This document shows positions 9,546 to 18,229 of a DNA stretch of 64,000 bases, in pieces. A program made the position numbers and the translations under genes. Below the pieces are notes generated by a model that saw nothing but the letters and a program-made list of their open reading frames with translations, was not told the DNA's origin and ran no database searches. This stretch comes from Knoellia locipacati (lineage in GTDB: Bacteria > Actinomycetota > Actinomycetes > Actinomycetales > Dermatophilaceae). Every line of letters starts with the position of its first letter. Position 1 is the stretch's first letter. The stretch covers positions 1 through 64,000 of the forward strand of contig NZ_BKBA01000006.1 in NCBI RefSeq assembly GCF_007992835.1, written 5' to 3'.

Positions 9546-10226
9546 TCAGCCGAGGACGCGCACGCTGAGCACCTCGAACGCCGTGCCCTGCTGGCAGGTC
9601 GTCGCCATGTCGACGCGGGCGACCCCCCGGACCTCGACGCGACCGTCGGGCACCGGGATCTTGCCGACGAGCACGAAGACGCCCTTGTCGGTCTGGAGGA
9701 CCCGGCAGCCGGCCTCGACGCCCTGCGCCGCGACACCGGTGAGCGTCGTCACGCCCGAACCCTTGGCGGGCGGTGGCGGGGTGAGGTCCTCGACGAACGT
9801 CCCCTCGGTCACCTTCGTCACCTGGAACGGCAGACCCTGCGGGCATGCCGGGTCCATCGCGTCCATCGCGACACCCTCGACGATGTATGCCGTCCCGGCC
9901 CGCAGCGTCCCCGTCTCGCCGATGAGGACCCACTGCGTGGCGCCGCGGTCGTTCTTGAAGACGGTGCAGCCGTTGTCGGTGCTCGTCACCCGGCCGGTCA
10001 TCGTCGTGGGGCGGGCGCGACCGCTCGACGGCATGCTCGGGCTGGTCCCGGCCGGGCCGGACGGCTGCGAGGTCGGTGACGAGGACGCTGACGAGGGCAT
10101 GTCCGAGGGTCCCACGTCGGAGCCGGCATCCCCCGCCCCACCGCAGGCGGTGAGGAGCGTGAGAGCGCAGAGCGCGCTCACGGCATACGAGATCGTCTGT
10201 CGGTGCGGGCGCGTCGGCATGGTCAT
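9546..10226 (-). CDS. Secreted lipoprotein of unknown function
   Basis: 226 residues with a lipoprotein signal: hydrophobic AVSALCALTLLTAC, lipobox Cys at about 28, then a Ser/Pro/Gly-rich linker to about 60. The rest has two similar beta-type halves, one with GCTVFKNDRGATQWVLIGE and one with GCRVLQTDKGVFVLVGKI. Each half ends with a C...QG pair (MDPACPQG, ATTCQQGT) and FEV/FQV strands, so it looks like a duplicated OB-like domain. Anchored outside the membrane. No enzyme motif is seen. It follows the serine hydrolase gene on the same strand by 45 bases. Confidence 0.65.
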   Translation of the reverse strand: MTMPTRPHRQTISYAVSALCALTLLTACGGAGDAGSDVGPSDMPSSASSSPTSQPSGPAGTSPSMPSSGRARPTTMTGRVTSTDNGCTVFKNDRGATQWVLIGETGTLRAGTAYIVEGVAMDAMDPACPQGLPFQVTKVTEGTFVEDLTPPPPAKGSGVTTLTGVAAQGVEAGCRVLQTDKGVFVLVGKIPVPDGRVEVRGVARVDMATTCQQGTAFEVLSVRVLG

Positions 10227-10271
10227 GAACCTACGACGCGGGCCGCCCGCGAACGGTTCCCGGGCCGGTCC

Positions 10272-11609
10272 TCAGCGCGAGAGCGCGGCGACGAGGGGGA
10301 CGACCGCCGGGTCCTCGCCCGACATCTCCGGGCTGAAGCCAAGCCTCACGACGACGAGCCGCTTGCTCGGGACGACGTAGACGCGCTGGCCGTCGTGGCC
10401 CTGCATCGAGTACGTGTCGGGGGTGAGGGTCGGCTCGACGAGGCTGCCGTCGGCGTCGGTGTTGGACCACCAGCCGGCCGCGTAGCCCTTCTCCTCGGAG
10501 CTCGGGACCGGGGTGACCTTGGTCGACGCGGCCATCCAGCCCTCGGGGAGCAGGCGCTGTCCGCCCCAGACGCCGTCCTGGAGGGCGAGCTGGGCGAGCG
10601 CTGCCCAGTCGCGGGGCGTGGCCCAGAGGTAGGAGCTGCACACGGGCGTCCCCACGCCGTCGGTCTCGAGCACCGCCGAGCGCAGGCCGAGGGGTGCGAA
10701 CACCTGGGCCGCCGCGAGCCGCGAGGTCGCCTTCGCCCTGGCGCCGAGGACCGAGCAGAGCAGCGTCGTGCTGCCGCTGGAGTACTGCTGGTGGGTGCCG
10801 GGGGCGTGCGCGAGCTCCTGCGAGGCGACGTAGCCGGCCATGTCGCGCTCGCCGTAGAGCATCTGGGTGATCGGTGTGCCGAGGTCGTAGGTCTCGTCCC
10901 AGGCGAGGCCGCCGGTCATCCGGAGCAGCTGGTCGACGGTGATCTTCGCGCGGTCGTCCTTCCACTCGGGGCGCAGGTGGTCGTCGGTGAGCCGGACCGC
11001 GCCCTCGAGAACGAGGCGCCCGGTGAGGAGGTTGGTCACCGACTTCGTCATCGACCAGCCGAGCTGCGGCGTGTCCTGGGTGAAGCCGTCGGCGTAGCGC
11101 TCGCCGACGATGGCGCCGTCGCGGACGACGACGACGCCGCGGGTGCCGAGCCGCTCGCGCTCGACGTCGCCGAGCTCGTCGCCGAAGGCCGCGGCGATGA
11201 GCCGGGCCACCTCCGGGTCGTCGGTGCTGCTCGCCGTGGTGAACGGGTTGGTCCCGCCCGCGGCGGGTGCGGGGCCCGGCGTCGCCACCTCGGGCGCACC
11301 GCCGACCGTGCACCCGGTCTCGGGGGACCATGCGGCCTCCTGGCCGGCGAGCAGGCCCTTGATCGACGTCCTCGCCCGCTTGGCGTCGTCGTCGACGCTC
11401 GTCGACAGGTAGGGCACGAGCGGGTTCGGCGGCAGGTCGGTCCCCGGGTTCGACCGCTCGGCGACGAAGGCCAGGGCGCAGGCGTTGTGCGCGGCGTAGC
11501 CGGTGCCCGTGCGCAGCAGCGGTCGTGCGTACCAGTAGCCACCGACCGCGGCGACGACGACGAGGACGAGGACGGCGGCAAGGACCCGGGGCCAACGGCG
11601 GCGACGCAT
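10272..11609 (-). CDS. Beta-lactamase-class C-like serine hydrolase
   Basis: 445 residues with an N-terminal membrane anchor (about 8-28). The penicillin-binding fold is recognised by SMTK (in LGWSMTKSVTNLLTGRL, the SxxK nucleophile motif), YSSG (the YxN-like motif) and a C-terminal MQGHDGQRVYVVPSK (the KTG-equivalent HDG). This is the esterase/D-Ala-D-Ala peptidase-like family, not a proven beta-lactamase. It is exported but tethered. It is divergent from the 2-oxoacid dehydrogenase operon, with a 220-base gap in which I see no clear structured RNA. Confidence 0.85.
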   Translation of the reverse strand: MRRRRWPRVLAAVLVLVVVAAVGGYWYARPLLRTGTGYAAHNACALAFVAERSNPGTDLPPNPLVPYLSTSVDDDAKRARTSIKGLLAGQEAAWSPETGCTVGGAPEVATPGPAPAAGGTNPFTTASSTDDPEVARLIAAAFGDELGDVERERLGTRGVVVVRDGAIVGERYADGFTQDTPQLGWSMTKSVTNLLTGRLVLEGAVRLTDDHLRPEWKDDRAKITVDQLLRMTGGLAWDETYDLGTPITQMLYGERDMAGYVASQELAHAPGTHQQYSSGSTTLLCSVLGARAKATSRLAAAQVFAPLGLRSAVLETDGVGTPVCSSYLWATPRDWAALAQLALQDGVWGGQRLLPEGWMAASTKVTPVPSSEEKGYAAGWWSNTDADGSLVEPTLTPDTYSMQGHDGQRVYVVPSKRLVVVRLGFSPEMSGEDPAVVPLVAALSR

Positions 11610-11829
11610 GCCCGGAACCTACCTCCCGTGGGGGCATCGGCCAGCACGTTTGGGAGGTGATGGCGCCCTCGCGGTACGTTGGGCCCCAGCAGGCTTGGGA
11701 GCACGGTTCACACCCCGAACATGACTCCCCAGACACCGCCGTCCGGGCCGCGCGCGCACGAGCGCGAGGAGCCGGCGGCCCGAGCCGGGCATCCGCCACG
11801 AGCGGGTCCCCCAGGGAACAGGAGCGCCC

Positions 11830-13041
11830 GTGAGCGACACCGACGTCGCTGCCACCCCGCCGACCGGTGGGATCGACCACCACGTCTCGGTGGACCCGGC
11901 AGCACCAGCAGAGCCCCGCTCGGCGGCCGATGGCGGCCCCGACATGGTCCAGCTCCTCACCCCCGAGGGTGAGCGCATCGCCAACGCGCAGTACGACGAG
12001 ATCATCGACGCGATGAGCAACGACGACCTCCGCGGCCTCTACCGCGACCTCGTCCTCATCCGTCGCGTCGACCAGGAGGCCACCGCTCTCCAGCGTCAGG
12101 GCGAGCTCGGCCTGTGGGCCTCGCTCCTCGGCCAGGAGGCCGCCCAGATCGGCGCCGGCCGCGCGATGCGCACGCAGGACCACTGCTTCCCCGGCTACCG
12201 CGAGCACGGCATCGCCTGGGCCCGCGGCGTCGACCCGATGCGGCTCATCGCGATGTACCGCGGCGTCGACAAGGGCGCGTGGGACCCGGCCGAGTTCGGC
12301 TTCCACCCCTACACGATCGTCATCGGCAACCAGAGCCTGCTCGGCACCGGCTACGCCATGGGCATCCAGCGCGACGGCGCCGTCGGCACCGACGACCCCG
12401 AGCGCGACGCCGCCGTCATCGCCTGCATGGGCGACGGGGCCACCGCCCAGGGCGACAACAACGAGGCCTTCGTCTTCGCCGGTGTCTACAACAGCCCCGT
12501 CGTCTTCTTCTGCCAGAACAACCAGTGGGCGATCTCCGAGCCCAACGAGCGCCAGACCCGAGCGCCGATCTACAAGCGCGCCGACGGCTTCGGCTTCCCC
12601 GGCATCCGCGTCGACGGCAACGACGTCCTCGGTGTGTATGCCGTGACGACCGCCATGCTCGACCGTGCCCGTTCCGGTGAGGGCCCGTCCCTCATCGAGG
12701 CGTTCACCTACCGGATGGCCGCCCACACGACCTCCGACGACCCGACCAAGTACCGCGTCTCCGCGGAGGTCGAGATCTGGAAGCTGCGCGACCCGATCGC
12801 CCGCTACCGCCGCTGGCTCACCTCCGAGGGCATCGCCGACGCCGACTTCTTCGACGCGATCGACCGCGAAGCCGACGAGCTCGGCGAGCACGTGCGCAGC
12901 GCGACCGTGTCGATGGCCGACCCGGACGTGTCCGACATCTTCGACCAGGTCTACGTCGAGCCGCACCGCCAGGTGCAGGACGACAAGGCGGCCTTCACGG
13001 CATACAACGACTCCTTCGCGGCCGAGGAGGCGCGGGCATGA
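11830..13041 (+). CDS. 2-oxoacid dehydrogenase E1 alpha subunit (pyruvate or branched-chain type)
   Basis: 403 residues from GTG at 11830. The thiamine diphosphate motif is intact: GDGATAQGDNNEAF followed by FFCQNNQWAIS. RIDRHRTL is absent, but the E1alpha signature RRVDQEATALQRQGELGLW is present, as is YRMAAHTTSDDPTKYR near the phosphorylation-loop region. With E1beta it decarboxylates a 2-oxoacid and passes the acyl group to the E2 lipoyl arm. Most actinobacteria use AceE for pyruvate, so this alpha-beta-E2 operon is more likely branched-chain specific (bkd); sequence alone cannot settle it. Its stop overlaps the next start as ATGA. Confidence 0.9.
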   Translation: MSDTDVAATPPTGGIDHHVSVDPAAPAEPRSAADGGPDMVQLLTPEGERIANAQYDEIIDAMSNDDLRGLYRDLVLIRRVDQEATALQRQGELGLWASLLGQEAAQIGAGRAMRTQDHCFPGYREHGIAWARGVDPMRLIAMYRGVDKGAWDPAEFGFHPYTIVIGNQSLLGTGYAMGIQRDGAVGTDDPERDAAVIACMGDGATAQGDNNEAFVFAGVYNSPVVFFCQNNQWAISEPNERQTRAPIYKRADGFGFPGIRVDGNDVLGVYAVTTAMLDRARSGEGPSLIEAFTYRMAAHTTSDDPTKYRVSAEVEIWKLRDPIARYRRWLTSEGIADADFFDAIDREADELGEHVRSATVSMADPDVSDIFDQVYVEPHRQVQDDKAAFTAYNDSFAAEEARA

Positions 13042-14024
13042 CGACGACCAAGAGCACGATCGCCAAGGCGATCAACGCGGGCCTGCGCAAGGCGATGGAG
13101 AACGACCCCAAGGTCATCCTCCAGGGCGAGGACATCGGCAAGCTCGGTGGCGTCTTCCGCATCACCGAGCACCTCCAGAAGGACTTCGGCGAGGACCGGG
13201 TCATCGACACCCCGCTCGCCGAGTCCGGGATCATGGGCACCGGCATCGGGCTGGCCCTGCGCGGCTACCGGCCCGTCGTCGAGATCCAGTTCGACGGCTT
13301 CGTCTACCCGGCGTTCGACCAGATCGTCTCGCAGCTGTCCAAGCTGCACTCGCGCTCGCGCGGCGCCGTCAAGGTGCCCGTCGTCGTCCGCATCCCCATG
13401 GGTGGCGGCATCGGCGCGGTCGAGCACCACAGTGAGTCCAACGAGGCCTACTTCGCGCACACGCTCGGTCTGCGCGTCGTCTTCTGCTCCAACCCCGAGG
13501 ACGCCTACTGGATGATCCAGCAGGCCATCGAGTGCGACGACCCGGTGATCTTCTACGAGCCCAAGCGGCGCTACCACGAGAAGGGCGAGGTCGACTTCGA
13601 CGCCCCCGCCGCGCCACGCGACCTGTTCTCCGCGCACACCGTGCGCGAGGGCACCGACGTGACGCTCGCCTGCTGGGGCCCCATGGTCCGCACCTGCCTC
13701 GACGCCGCAAAGGTCGCCGAGGAGGAGGGTACCTCGATCGAGGTCATCGACCTGCGCTCGGTGAGCCCGCTCGACATCGACGCCATCACCCGCTCGGTCG
13801 AGAAGACCGGCCGTCTCGTCGTCGCCCAGGAGGCGCCGTCGTTCGTGTCGGTGGGCTCCGAGATCGCCGCACTCGTCACCGAGCGCTGCTTCTACTCGCT
13901 GGAGTCGCCGGTCATCCGCGTCGCCGGCTGGAACACGCCCTACCCCGCGAGCAAGCTCGAGGAGCACTACCTGCCCGACCTCGACCGCGTGCTCGACGGC
14001 GTCGACCGCGCGCTGTCCCACTGA
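13038..14024 (+). CDS. 2-oxoacid dehydrogenase E1 beta subunit
   Basis: 328 residues, the usual length. Signatures include VILQGEDIGKLGGVFRIT, DTPLAESGIMGTGIGLA, the EIQFDGFVYPAFDQ segment and PVVVRIPMGGGIGAVEHHSES, then IEVIDLRSVSPLDIDAI in the C-terminal transketolase domain. It completes the heterotetrameric E1. The ATG overlaps the E1alpha stop by four bases, so synthesis of the two chains is coupled. Twenty-seven bases with a ribosome-binding site separate it from E2. Confidence 0.92.
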   Translation: MTTTKSTIAKAINAGLRKAMENDPKVILQGEDIGKLGGVFRITEHLQKDFGEDRVIDTPLAESGIMGTGIGLALRGYRPVVEIQFDGFVYPAFDQIVSQLSKLHSRSRGAVKVPVVVRIPMGGGIGAVEHHSESNEAYFAHTLGLRVVFCSNPEDAYWMIQQAIECDDPVIFYEPKRRYHEKGEVDFDAPAAPRDLFSAHTVREGTDVTLACWGPMVRTCLDAAKVAEEEGTSIEVIDLRSVSPLDIDAITRSVEKTGRLVVAQEAPSFVSVGSEIAALVTERCFYSLESPVIRVAGWNTPYPASKLEEHYLPDLDRVLDGVDRALSH

Positions 14025-14051
14025 CCCGACCTGTCTGAGGAGAACGACTTC

Positions 14052-15563
14052 ATGGGTGCCAAGCACTTCAACCTCCCCGACCCCGGTGAGGGCCTGCTCG
14101 AGGCGGAGATCGTCGAGTGGAAGGTCGCCGTCGGCGACACCGTCAAGGTCAACGACATCGTCGTCGAGATCGAGACGGCCAAGTCGCTCGTCGAGCTGCC
14201 CATCCCCTGGGCCGGCACGGTCTCGGCGCTGCTCGTGAGCGTCGGCGACGAGGTCGAGGTCGGCACGCCGATCATCACCATCGACGACGGTCAGGGAGGG
14301 GACTCCGCGCCCGCCACCGCCACCGTCCCCGACGTCCAGGCCGGTGCGCAGAGCTCGGTCGAGGTCGGGCCCGGCAACGCCGCCGCGGCCGCCGACGCCG
14401 AGATCGAGGAGGAGCCGGTCAAGACGCTTGTCGGCTACGGCCCGAAGGCCGGTGGCACGACCCGCCGCGCGCGCAAGGCCGCCGCTCCCTCCGCCCCCGC
14501 CGCCCCCGCTGCTCCTCCGGCTCCGGCTCCGGCTCCGGCAGCGTCTGCGGATCCGGCTGCTAGAGCCGCCACTTCCGCAGACGCAAGCGGTGCGGACGGC
14601 GCCGCCGGCGGTGGCAAGGTGCTCGCCAAGCCGCCGGTCCGCAAGCTCGCGAAGGACCTCGGCGTCGACCTCGCCTCCGTGCCCGCCTCGGGTGAGGGTG
14701 GCATCGTCACCCGCTCCGACGTCGAGTCGTATGCCGCGGCCGCACCCGCCGCTGCCGGCTCATCCGACGCCTCGGCCGGGGCCACGACGGCGCCGGCGGC
14801 CGGGACCGGTTCTGCTGCACCGGCATACGGACCGTTCGGCTCCGGTGAGCGAGAGGTGCGCGTGCCGATCAAGGGCGTGCGCAAGATGACCGCGCAGGCG
14901 ATGGTCGGCAGTGCGTTCACGGCGCCGCACGTCACCGAGTGGGTCACCGTCGACGTCACCGCGACCATGGACCTCGTCGCGAAGCTCAAGAAGGACAAGG
15001 AGTTCAGGGACGTCAAGGTGACGCCGCTGCTCATCCTCGCCAAGGCGATGATCATCGCGGCGCGTCGCAACCCCGGCATCAACGCCTCGTGGGACGAGCA
15101 GGCCCAGGAGATCGTCCTCAAGAGCTACGTCAACCTCGGCATCGCCGCGGCGACCCCGCGCGGGCTCGTCGTCCCGAACATCAAGGACGCCGACCGGCTC
15201 GACCTCCGTGGGCTCGCCGAGGCCATCGGTGCCCTCACCGCCACCGCACGCGAGGGGCGCACGCAGCCGGCCGACATGTCCGGCGGCACGGTGACCATCA
15301 CCAACATCGGTGTCTTCGGCATCGATGCGGGCACCCCGATCCTCAACCCCGGGGAGGCCGCGATCCTCGCGTTCGGCACGATCAGCCGCCGCCCGTGGGT
15401 CGTCACCGACGAGTCCGGCGAGGAGAGCATCGTCCCGCGGTCGGTGACGACGCTCGCGCTGAGCTTCGACCACCGCCTCGTCGACGGCGAGCTCGGGTCG
15501 CGCTACCTCGCCGACGTCGCCGCGATCCTCGCCGACCCGGCCCGGGCGCTCGTCTGGGGCTGA
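14052..15563 (+). CDS. Dihydrolipoyllysine acyltransferase (E2)
   Basis: 503 residues. A single lipoyl domain (1-78) has the lipoyl lysine K44 in IETAKSLVELP. An Ala/Pro-rich linker follows, then an E3-binding domain (about 190-230, PPVRKLAKDLGVDLASVPASG), a second Ala-rich linker and the catalytic domain (about 275-503) with SFDHRLVDGELGSRYL. E2 forms the core of the complex and transfers the acyl group to CoA. No E3 (lpd) gene is in this operon; E3 must be encoded elsewhere. The gene ends just before a strong hairpin. Confidence 0.93.
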   Translation: MGAKHFNLPDPGEGLLEAEIVEWKVAVGDTVKVNDIVVEIETAKSLVELPIPWAGTVSALLVSVGDEVEVGTPIITIDDGQGGDSAPATATVPDVQAGAQSSVEVGPGNAAAAADAEIEEEPVKTLVGYGPKAGGTTRRARKAAAPSAPAAPAAPPAPAPAPAASADPAARAATSADASGADGAAGGGKVLAKPPVRKLAKDLGVDLASVPASGEGGIVTRSDVESYAAAAPAAAGSSDASAGATTAPAAGTGSAAPAYGPFGSGEREVRVPIKGVRKMTAQAMVGSAFTAPHVTEWVTVDVTATMDLVAKLKKDKEFRDVKVTPLLILAKAMIIAARRNPGINASWDEQAQEIVLKSYVNLGIAAATPRGLVVPNIKDADRLDLRGLAEAIGALTATAREGRTQPADMSGGTVTITNIGVFGIDAGTPILNPGEAAILAFGTISRRPWVVTDESGEESIVPRSVTTLALSFDHRLVDGELGSRYLADVAAILADPARALVWG

Positions 15564-15582
15564 GCCCACCGCTCGAGCTCGA

Positions 15583-15628
15583 TCGAGAGCACCCGCCGAC
15601 TCGTGACAGAGTTGGCGGGTGCTCTCGA
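15583..15628. terminator. 15-base hairpin overlapping the MFS gene start
   Basis: Perfect arms 15583-15597 and 15614-15628 (core GAGAGCACCCGCC and its complement) enclose 16 bases. The hairpin lies 20 bases after the E2 stop, so it is likely the operon terminator. The right arm contains the GTG start of the following MFS gene, so read-through transcripts would have that start buried in a stem. Confidence 0.6.
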
Positions 15629-16830
15629 CGTACCGCCCCCTGTTCGCGATCCCCGGGGCCACGCGGTTCCTCGCGGCCGGAGCACTGTCGCGGGTCGGCG
15701 GCGCGATGTTCGGGGTCGCGATCATCGTCATGATCGCGACCCGGCGCGACTCCTACGGCCTCGCCGGCGCGGTCTCTGCCGGTGGCATCGTCGTCCTCGC
15801 GGTCGCGGGTCCGGTCATCGGCCGCCTCGTCGACAAGCACGGCCAGCGTCGCGCGTCGATGCCGTTCATCCTCATGACGTTCGTCGCCGGACTCGTCACC
15901 GTGGCGCTGTCCGCGGTCGGCGCACCCGCGTGGACCCTCTTCGTCGGGTATGCCGTGTCAGCCTTCCTCCCCGAGATGGGGCCCATGTCCCGGGCCCGCT
16001 GGGCGCACCTGCTGCGCGACGAGCCCGACGCCCTGCACGCGGCGATGTCGCTCGAGCAGGTCATCGAGGAGGCGACCTTCGTCCTCGGTCCGGTGCTCGG
16101 GGTGCTCGCCGCGACGACGCTCTTCCCCGAGGCCGGGCTGCTCCTCGCCTACGTCGTGTTCACCGCGGGGTCGGTGCTCTTCCTCGCCGAGCGGCGCTCG
16201 GAGCCGCCCGTCGTCCCGCACGACGAGCGCCCGCACGGTCTGGCCATCGCCCGGCCGGGTGTGGCGGCCGTGGCGGCGGCGCTGTTCATGGTCGGTGCGG
16301 TGTTCGGTGGCAACGAGGTGGTGGCGGTGGCCGTCGCCGACGAGGCGGGCCGGACCGGCATGAGCTCGGTGATCCTCGGCGCCTTCGCACTCGGCTCGGC
16401 GCTGTCGGCGATCGTCTTCGGGACCCGGAAGTTCACCGGCTCGATCGCCAGGCGGTTCGTGTGGTGTGCGTTGGGGATGTTCGTCCTCGAGGCGCCGGTG
16501 CTGCTCATCGACAGCCTCTGGGGCCTGACCCTCATGATGTTCGTGGCCGGCTCCGCCACCGCCCCCACCCTCATCACCGGGATGACGCTCGTGCAGCACC
16601 TCGTGCCCCGAGCCTTCCTCACCGAGGGCATGGCCGTGGTCATCACCGGCCTCCTCATCGGACTGGCCTCGGGGACGGCACTGAGCGGCATCCTCGTCGA
16701 CTCCTGGGGCGCCCACGAGACGTTCGCGCTGCCGGTCGCGGCCGCGCTGCTGTCCGCGGTCATCGCTGCGGCGTGGGGTCGCGTCCTGGGGCGGTCCGTG
16801 CGAGGGGCGCGACCCGCGGAGACGTCCTAG
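15619..16830 (+). CDS. MFS transporter
   Basis: 403 residues from GTG at 15619. The N-terminus LFAIPGATRFLAAGALSRVG is typical of the MFS group whose members begin with a short YRxLL-xPGxxRF segment, which supports this start. Twelve hydrophobic helices are visible, with a basic cytoplasmic loop DKHGQRRAS after helix 2. It is an integral membrane exporter; the substrate is unknown. The start lies within a hairpin, so translation may depend on where transcription begins. The LuxR-type gene follows after 42 bases. Confidence 0.8.
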   Translation: MLSTYRPLFAIPGATRFLAAGALSRVGGAMFGVAIIVMIATRRDSYGLAGAVSAGGIVVLAVAGPVIGRLVDKHGQRRASMPFILMTFVAGLVTVALSAVGAPAWTLFVGYAVSAFLPEMGPMSRARWAHLLRDEPDALHAAMSLEQVIEEATFVLGPVLGVLAATTLFPEAGLLLAYVVFTAGSVLFLAERRSEPPVVPHDERPHGLAIARPGVAAVAAALFMVGAVFGGNEVVAVAVADEAGRTGMSSVILGAFALGSALSAIVFGTRKFTGSIARRFVWCALGMFVLEAPVLLIDSLWGLTLMMFVAGSATAPTLITGMTLVQHLVPRAFLTEGMAVVITGLLIGLASGTALSGILVDSWGAHETFALPVAAALLSAVIAAAWGRVLGRSVRGARPAETS

Positions 16831-16868
16831 AGTCGGTTCCCGCAGGAGTCCACGGGCAGAGGGGAGGG
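16829..16868 (+). promoter_or_regulatory. -10 element and ribosome-binding site of the LuxR-type gene
   Basis: TAGAGT (16829-16834) fits TAnnnT. GGGGAGGG at 16861-16868 is a strong Shine-Dalgarno five bases before the TTG at 16873 and decides that unusual start. No in-frame ATG exists before 16945. Confidence 0.4.
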
Positions 16869-16872
16869 TGAG

Positions 16873-17631
16873 TTGGCGAGCACGAGGCCGTGGCCGCGGG
16901 GCCGCTTCGCGCAGGCGCAGCGCGCCGCGGTGACGGACGTGGGCATGGCCCTCTGGGCGGCCCGTGGCCAGCTCTGCCAGTCGATCGAGGACGGCACGGC
17001 GCGGGAGTGCGCCATCGGCGCCGTGGGCGACGAGGTCAACCCCTGGCTGCAGGCGGAGTCCGCCGCCTGGCAGCACCTGCTGTCGGTGCGACCCACGGCC
17101 ACCGCCGCACAGCTGCGACTCAGCCTTCCCCACAACCGCGACACCGTGCTGCGAGGTCTCGAGATGGTGAGCGTCTTCGACGACGAGCGGCTCGACGACG
17201 AGTCCCGTCAGCTCATCATCGGCGAGCCGGTCGGCGACTACCTCTTCGGCCTGACGGAGATCCAGATGAAGGTGGTCGACCGCGAGGTCGTCCTCCTCGA
17301 CGGACCCACCGTCGGCGACGACTACTCGGTCATCGTCGTGCGCTCGCCACGCGTCCTCGAGCTGGCGATGCGCTACTGGAACGCCGTGATGTCGTCGGCG
17401 ATCGCGTGCGGGCAGGAGCGAGCCACCGCGCCGCAGCTCAGCGACCGCCAGCAGCGCATCGTCGGGCTCATGCAGGCCGGGATGACCGACGAGGCCATCT
17501 CCCGCAGCCTCGAGATCAGTGTGCGCACCGTGCGCTCCGACATCGACCAGATCCTCGAGGCGCTGCAGGTGCGCTCACGCTTCTCGCCCGGCTTCCGGCT
17601 GGGGCGCTCGGGGAGTCCCCTGCGCGGCTGA
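16873..17631 (+). CDS. LuxR-type helix-turn-helix regulator
   Basis: 252 residues from TTG at 16873. The C-terminal 65 residues form a GerE/LuxR helix-turn-helix (LSDRQQRIVGLMQAGMTDEA, then ISVRTVRSDI). The N-terminal 170 residues have no receiver-domain Asp/Lys pattern; they resemble the stand-alone LuxR regulators of actinobacteria whose middle domain is TrmB- or GAF-like (GEPVGDYLFGLTEIQMKVVD). The next gene downstream encodes a small secreted Cys-containing protein, and a perfect palindrome lies between them. Control of that gene is a reasonable guess but unproven. Confidence 0.75.
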   Translation: MASTRPWPRGRFAQAQRAAVTDVGMALWAARGQLCQSIEDGTARECAIGAVGDEVNPWLQAESAAWQHLLSVRPTATAAQLRLSLPHNRDTVLRGLEMVSVFDDERLDDESRQLIIGEPVGDYLFGLTEIQMKVVDREVVLLDGPTVGDDYSVIVVRSPRVLELAMRYWNAVMSSAIACGQERATAPQLSDRQQRIVGLMQAGMTDEAISRSLEISVRTVRSDIDQILEALQVRSRFSPGFRLGRSGSPLRG

Positions 17632-17674
17632 GTCGGGTGGCCGCGCGTGCCGCCGCTGCACCGTGCCCGCCGCA

Positions 17675-17690
17675 CTGCAGGAACCTGCAG
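17675..17690. promoter_or_regulatory. 16-base perfect palindrome between luxR-type and secreted-peptide genes
   Basis: CTGCAGG and CCTGCAG flank AA. It is 157 bases before the secreted-protein start and 44 bases after the regulator stop, in a 215-base gap. It could bind the LuxR-type dimer, or be a short hairpin; it is too short to be a good terminator. Confidence 0.35.
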
Positions 17691-17846
17691 GATGCGTGAC
17701 GTCGCGGCGCTGCCCGCGGCAGCATGTGCGGCGGCGCCCTGCGGCGCCAGCTCCGGGGGAGGGAGCTCGACGGTGCGGACTCGGTGCAGCGGGACGGGTC
17801 CGCACCGGGCAGGGTGCCTCCCCGTCCCGATCAGAGGAGGACCGTC

Positions 17847-18161
17847 ATGAAGCGCATCCTGACCGCGCTCGCCGCCGTCGCCACGGCCGGCTTCGCCCTC
17901 GCCGTGCCCGTGGCCGTGCCCGTGGCCGCGCACGCGACCACGCCGGGAGGTGGAGGCAGCGCCCCCATCACCATCTACACCGACACGTTCAACGGTTACG
18001 GCTGCGTCTACGCCGGCCCCGGGGACCCCTACAGCGGCACCGGTCTGGCCTACAACTGCAGCGGCGGCGTCTACGTGAAGTACTGGGACCAGCGCATCTG
18101 GGGCACGAAGTGCGTCACCCGCACGCAGGGTCTGTGGGGCTGGTCGTACGGCTCCTGCTGA
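17847..18161 (+). CDS. Small secreted Cys-containing protein
   Basis: 104 residues, with GAGGAGG at 17833-17840 placing the start at 17847. A Sec signal peptide (KRILTALAAVATAGFALAV) is probably cut near AHATT (about residue 32). The mature part of about 70 residues is rich in Gly, Tyr and Trp and has four Cys (GYGCVY, YNCSGG, TKCVTR, final GSC), consistent with two disulfides. The last residue is Cys. No family is recognised. It might be a bacteriocin-like or cell-surface peptide; that is only a guess from size, secretion and the dedicated regulator. Closed by a strong terminator. Confidence 0.7.
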   Translation: MKRILTALAAVATAGFALAVPVAVPVAAHATTPGGGGSAPITIYTDTFNGYGCVYAGPGDPYSGTGLAYNCSGGVYVKYWDQRIWGTKCVTRTQGLWGWSYGSC

Positions 18162-18178
18162 CCGCACCCCTGCACCGT

Positions 18179-18213
18179 AGAGCGGCCCCGTCGACGATCG
18201 ACGGGGCCGCTCT
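18179..18213. terminator. Bidirectional hairpin terminator
   Basis: A perfect 16-base stem (AGAGCGGCCCCGTCGA and its complement) with a 3-base loop CGA. It separates the secreted-protein gene from the convergent DHA2 efflux gene, which ends 17 bases away. Confidence 0.85.
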
Positions 18214-18229
18214 CTCGTGAAGGGCGGGC

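Noticed and set aside
6082-9933. A 1283-codon open frame on the minus strand across the protease gene
   Set aside because: It is antisense to a complete subtilase with signal peptide and triad. Its product is low-complexity Arg/Gly/Asp/Val typical of high-GC shadows.
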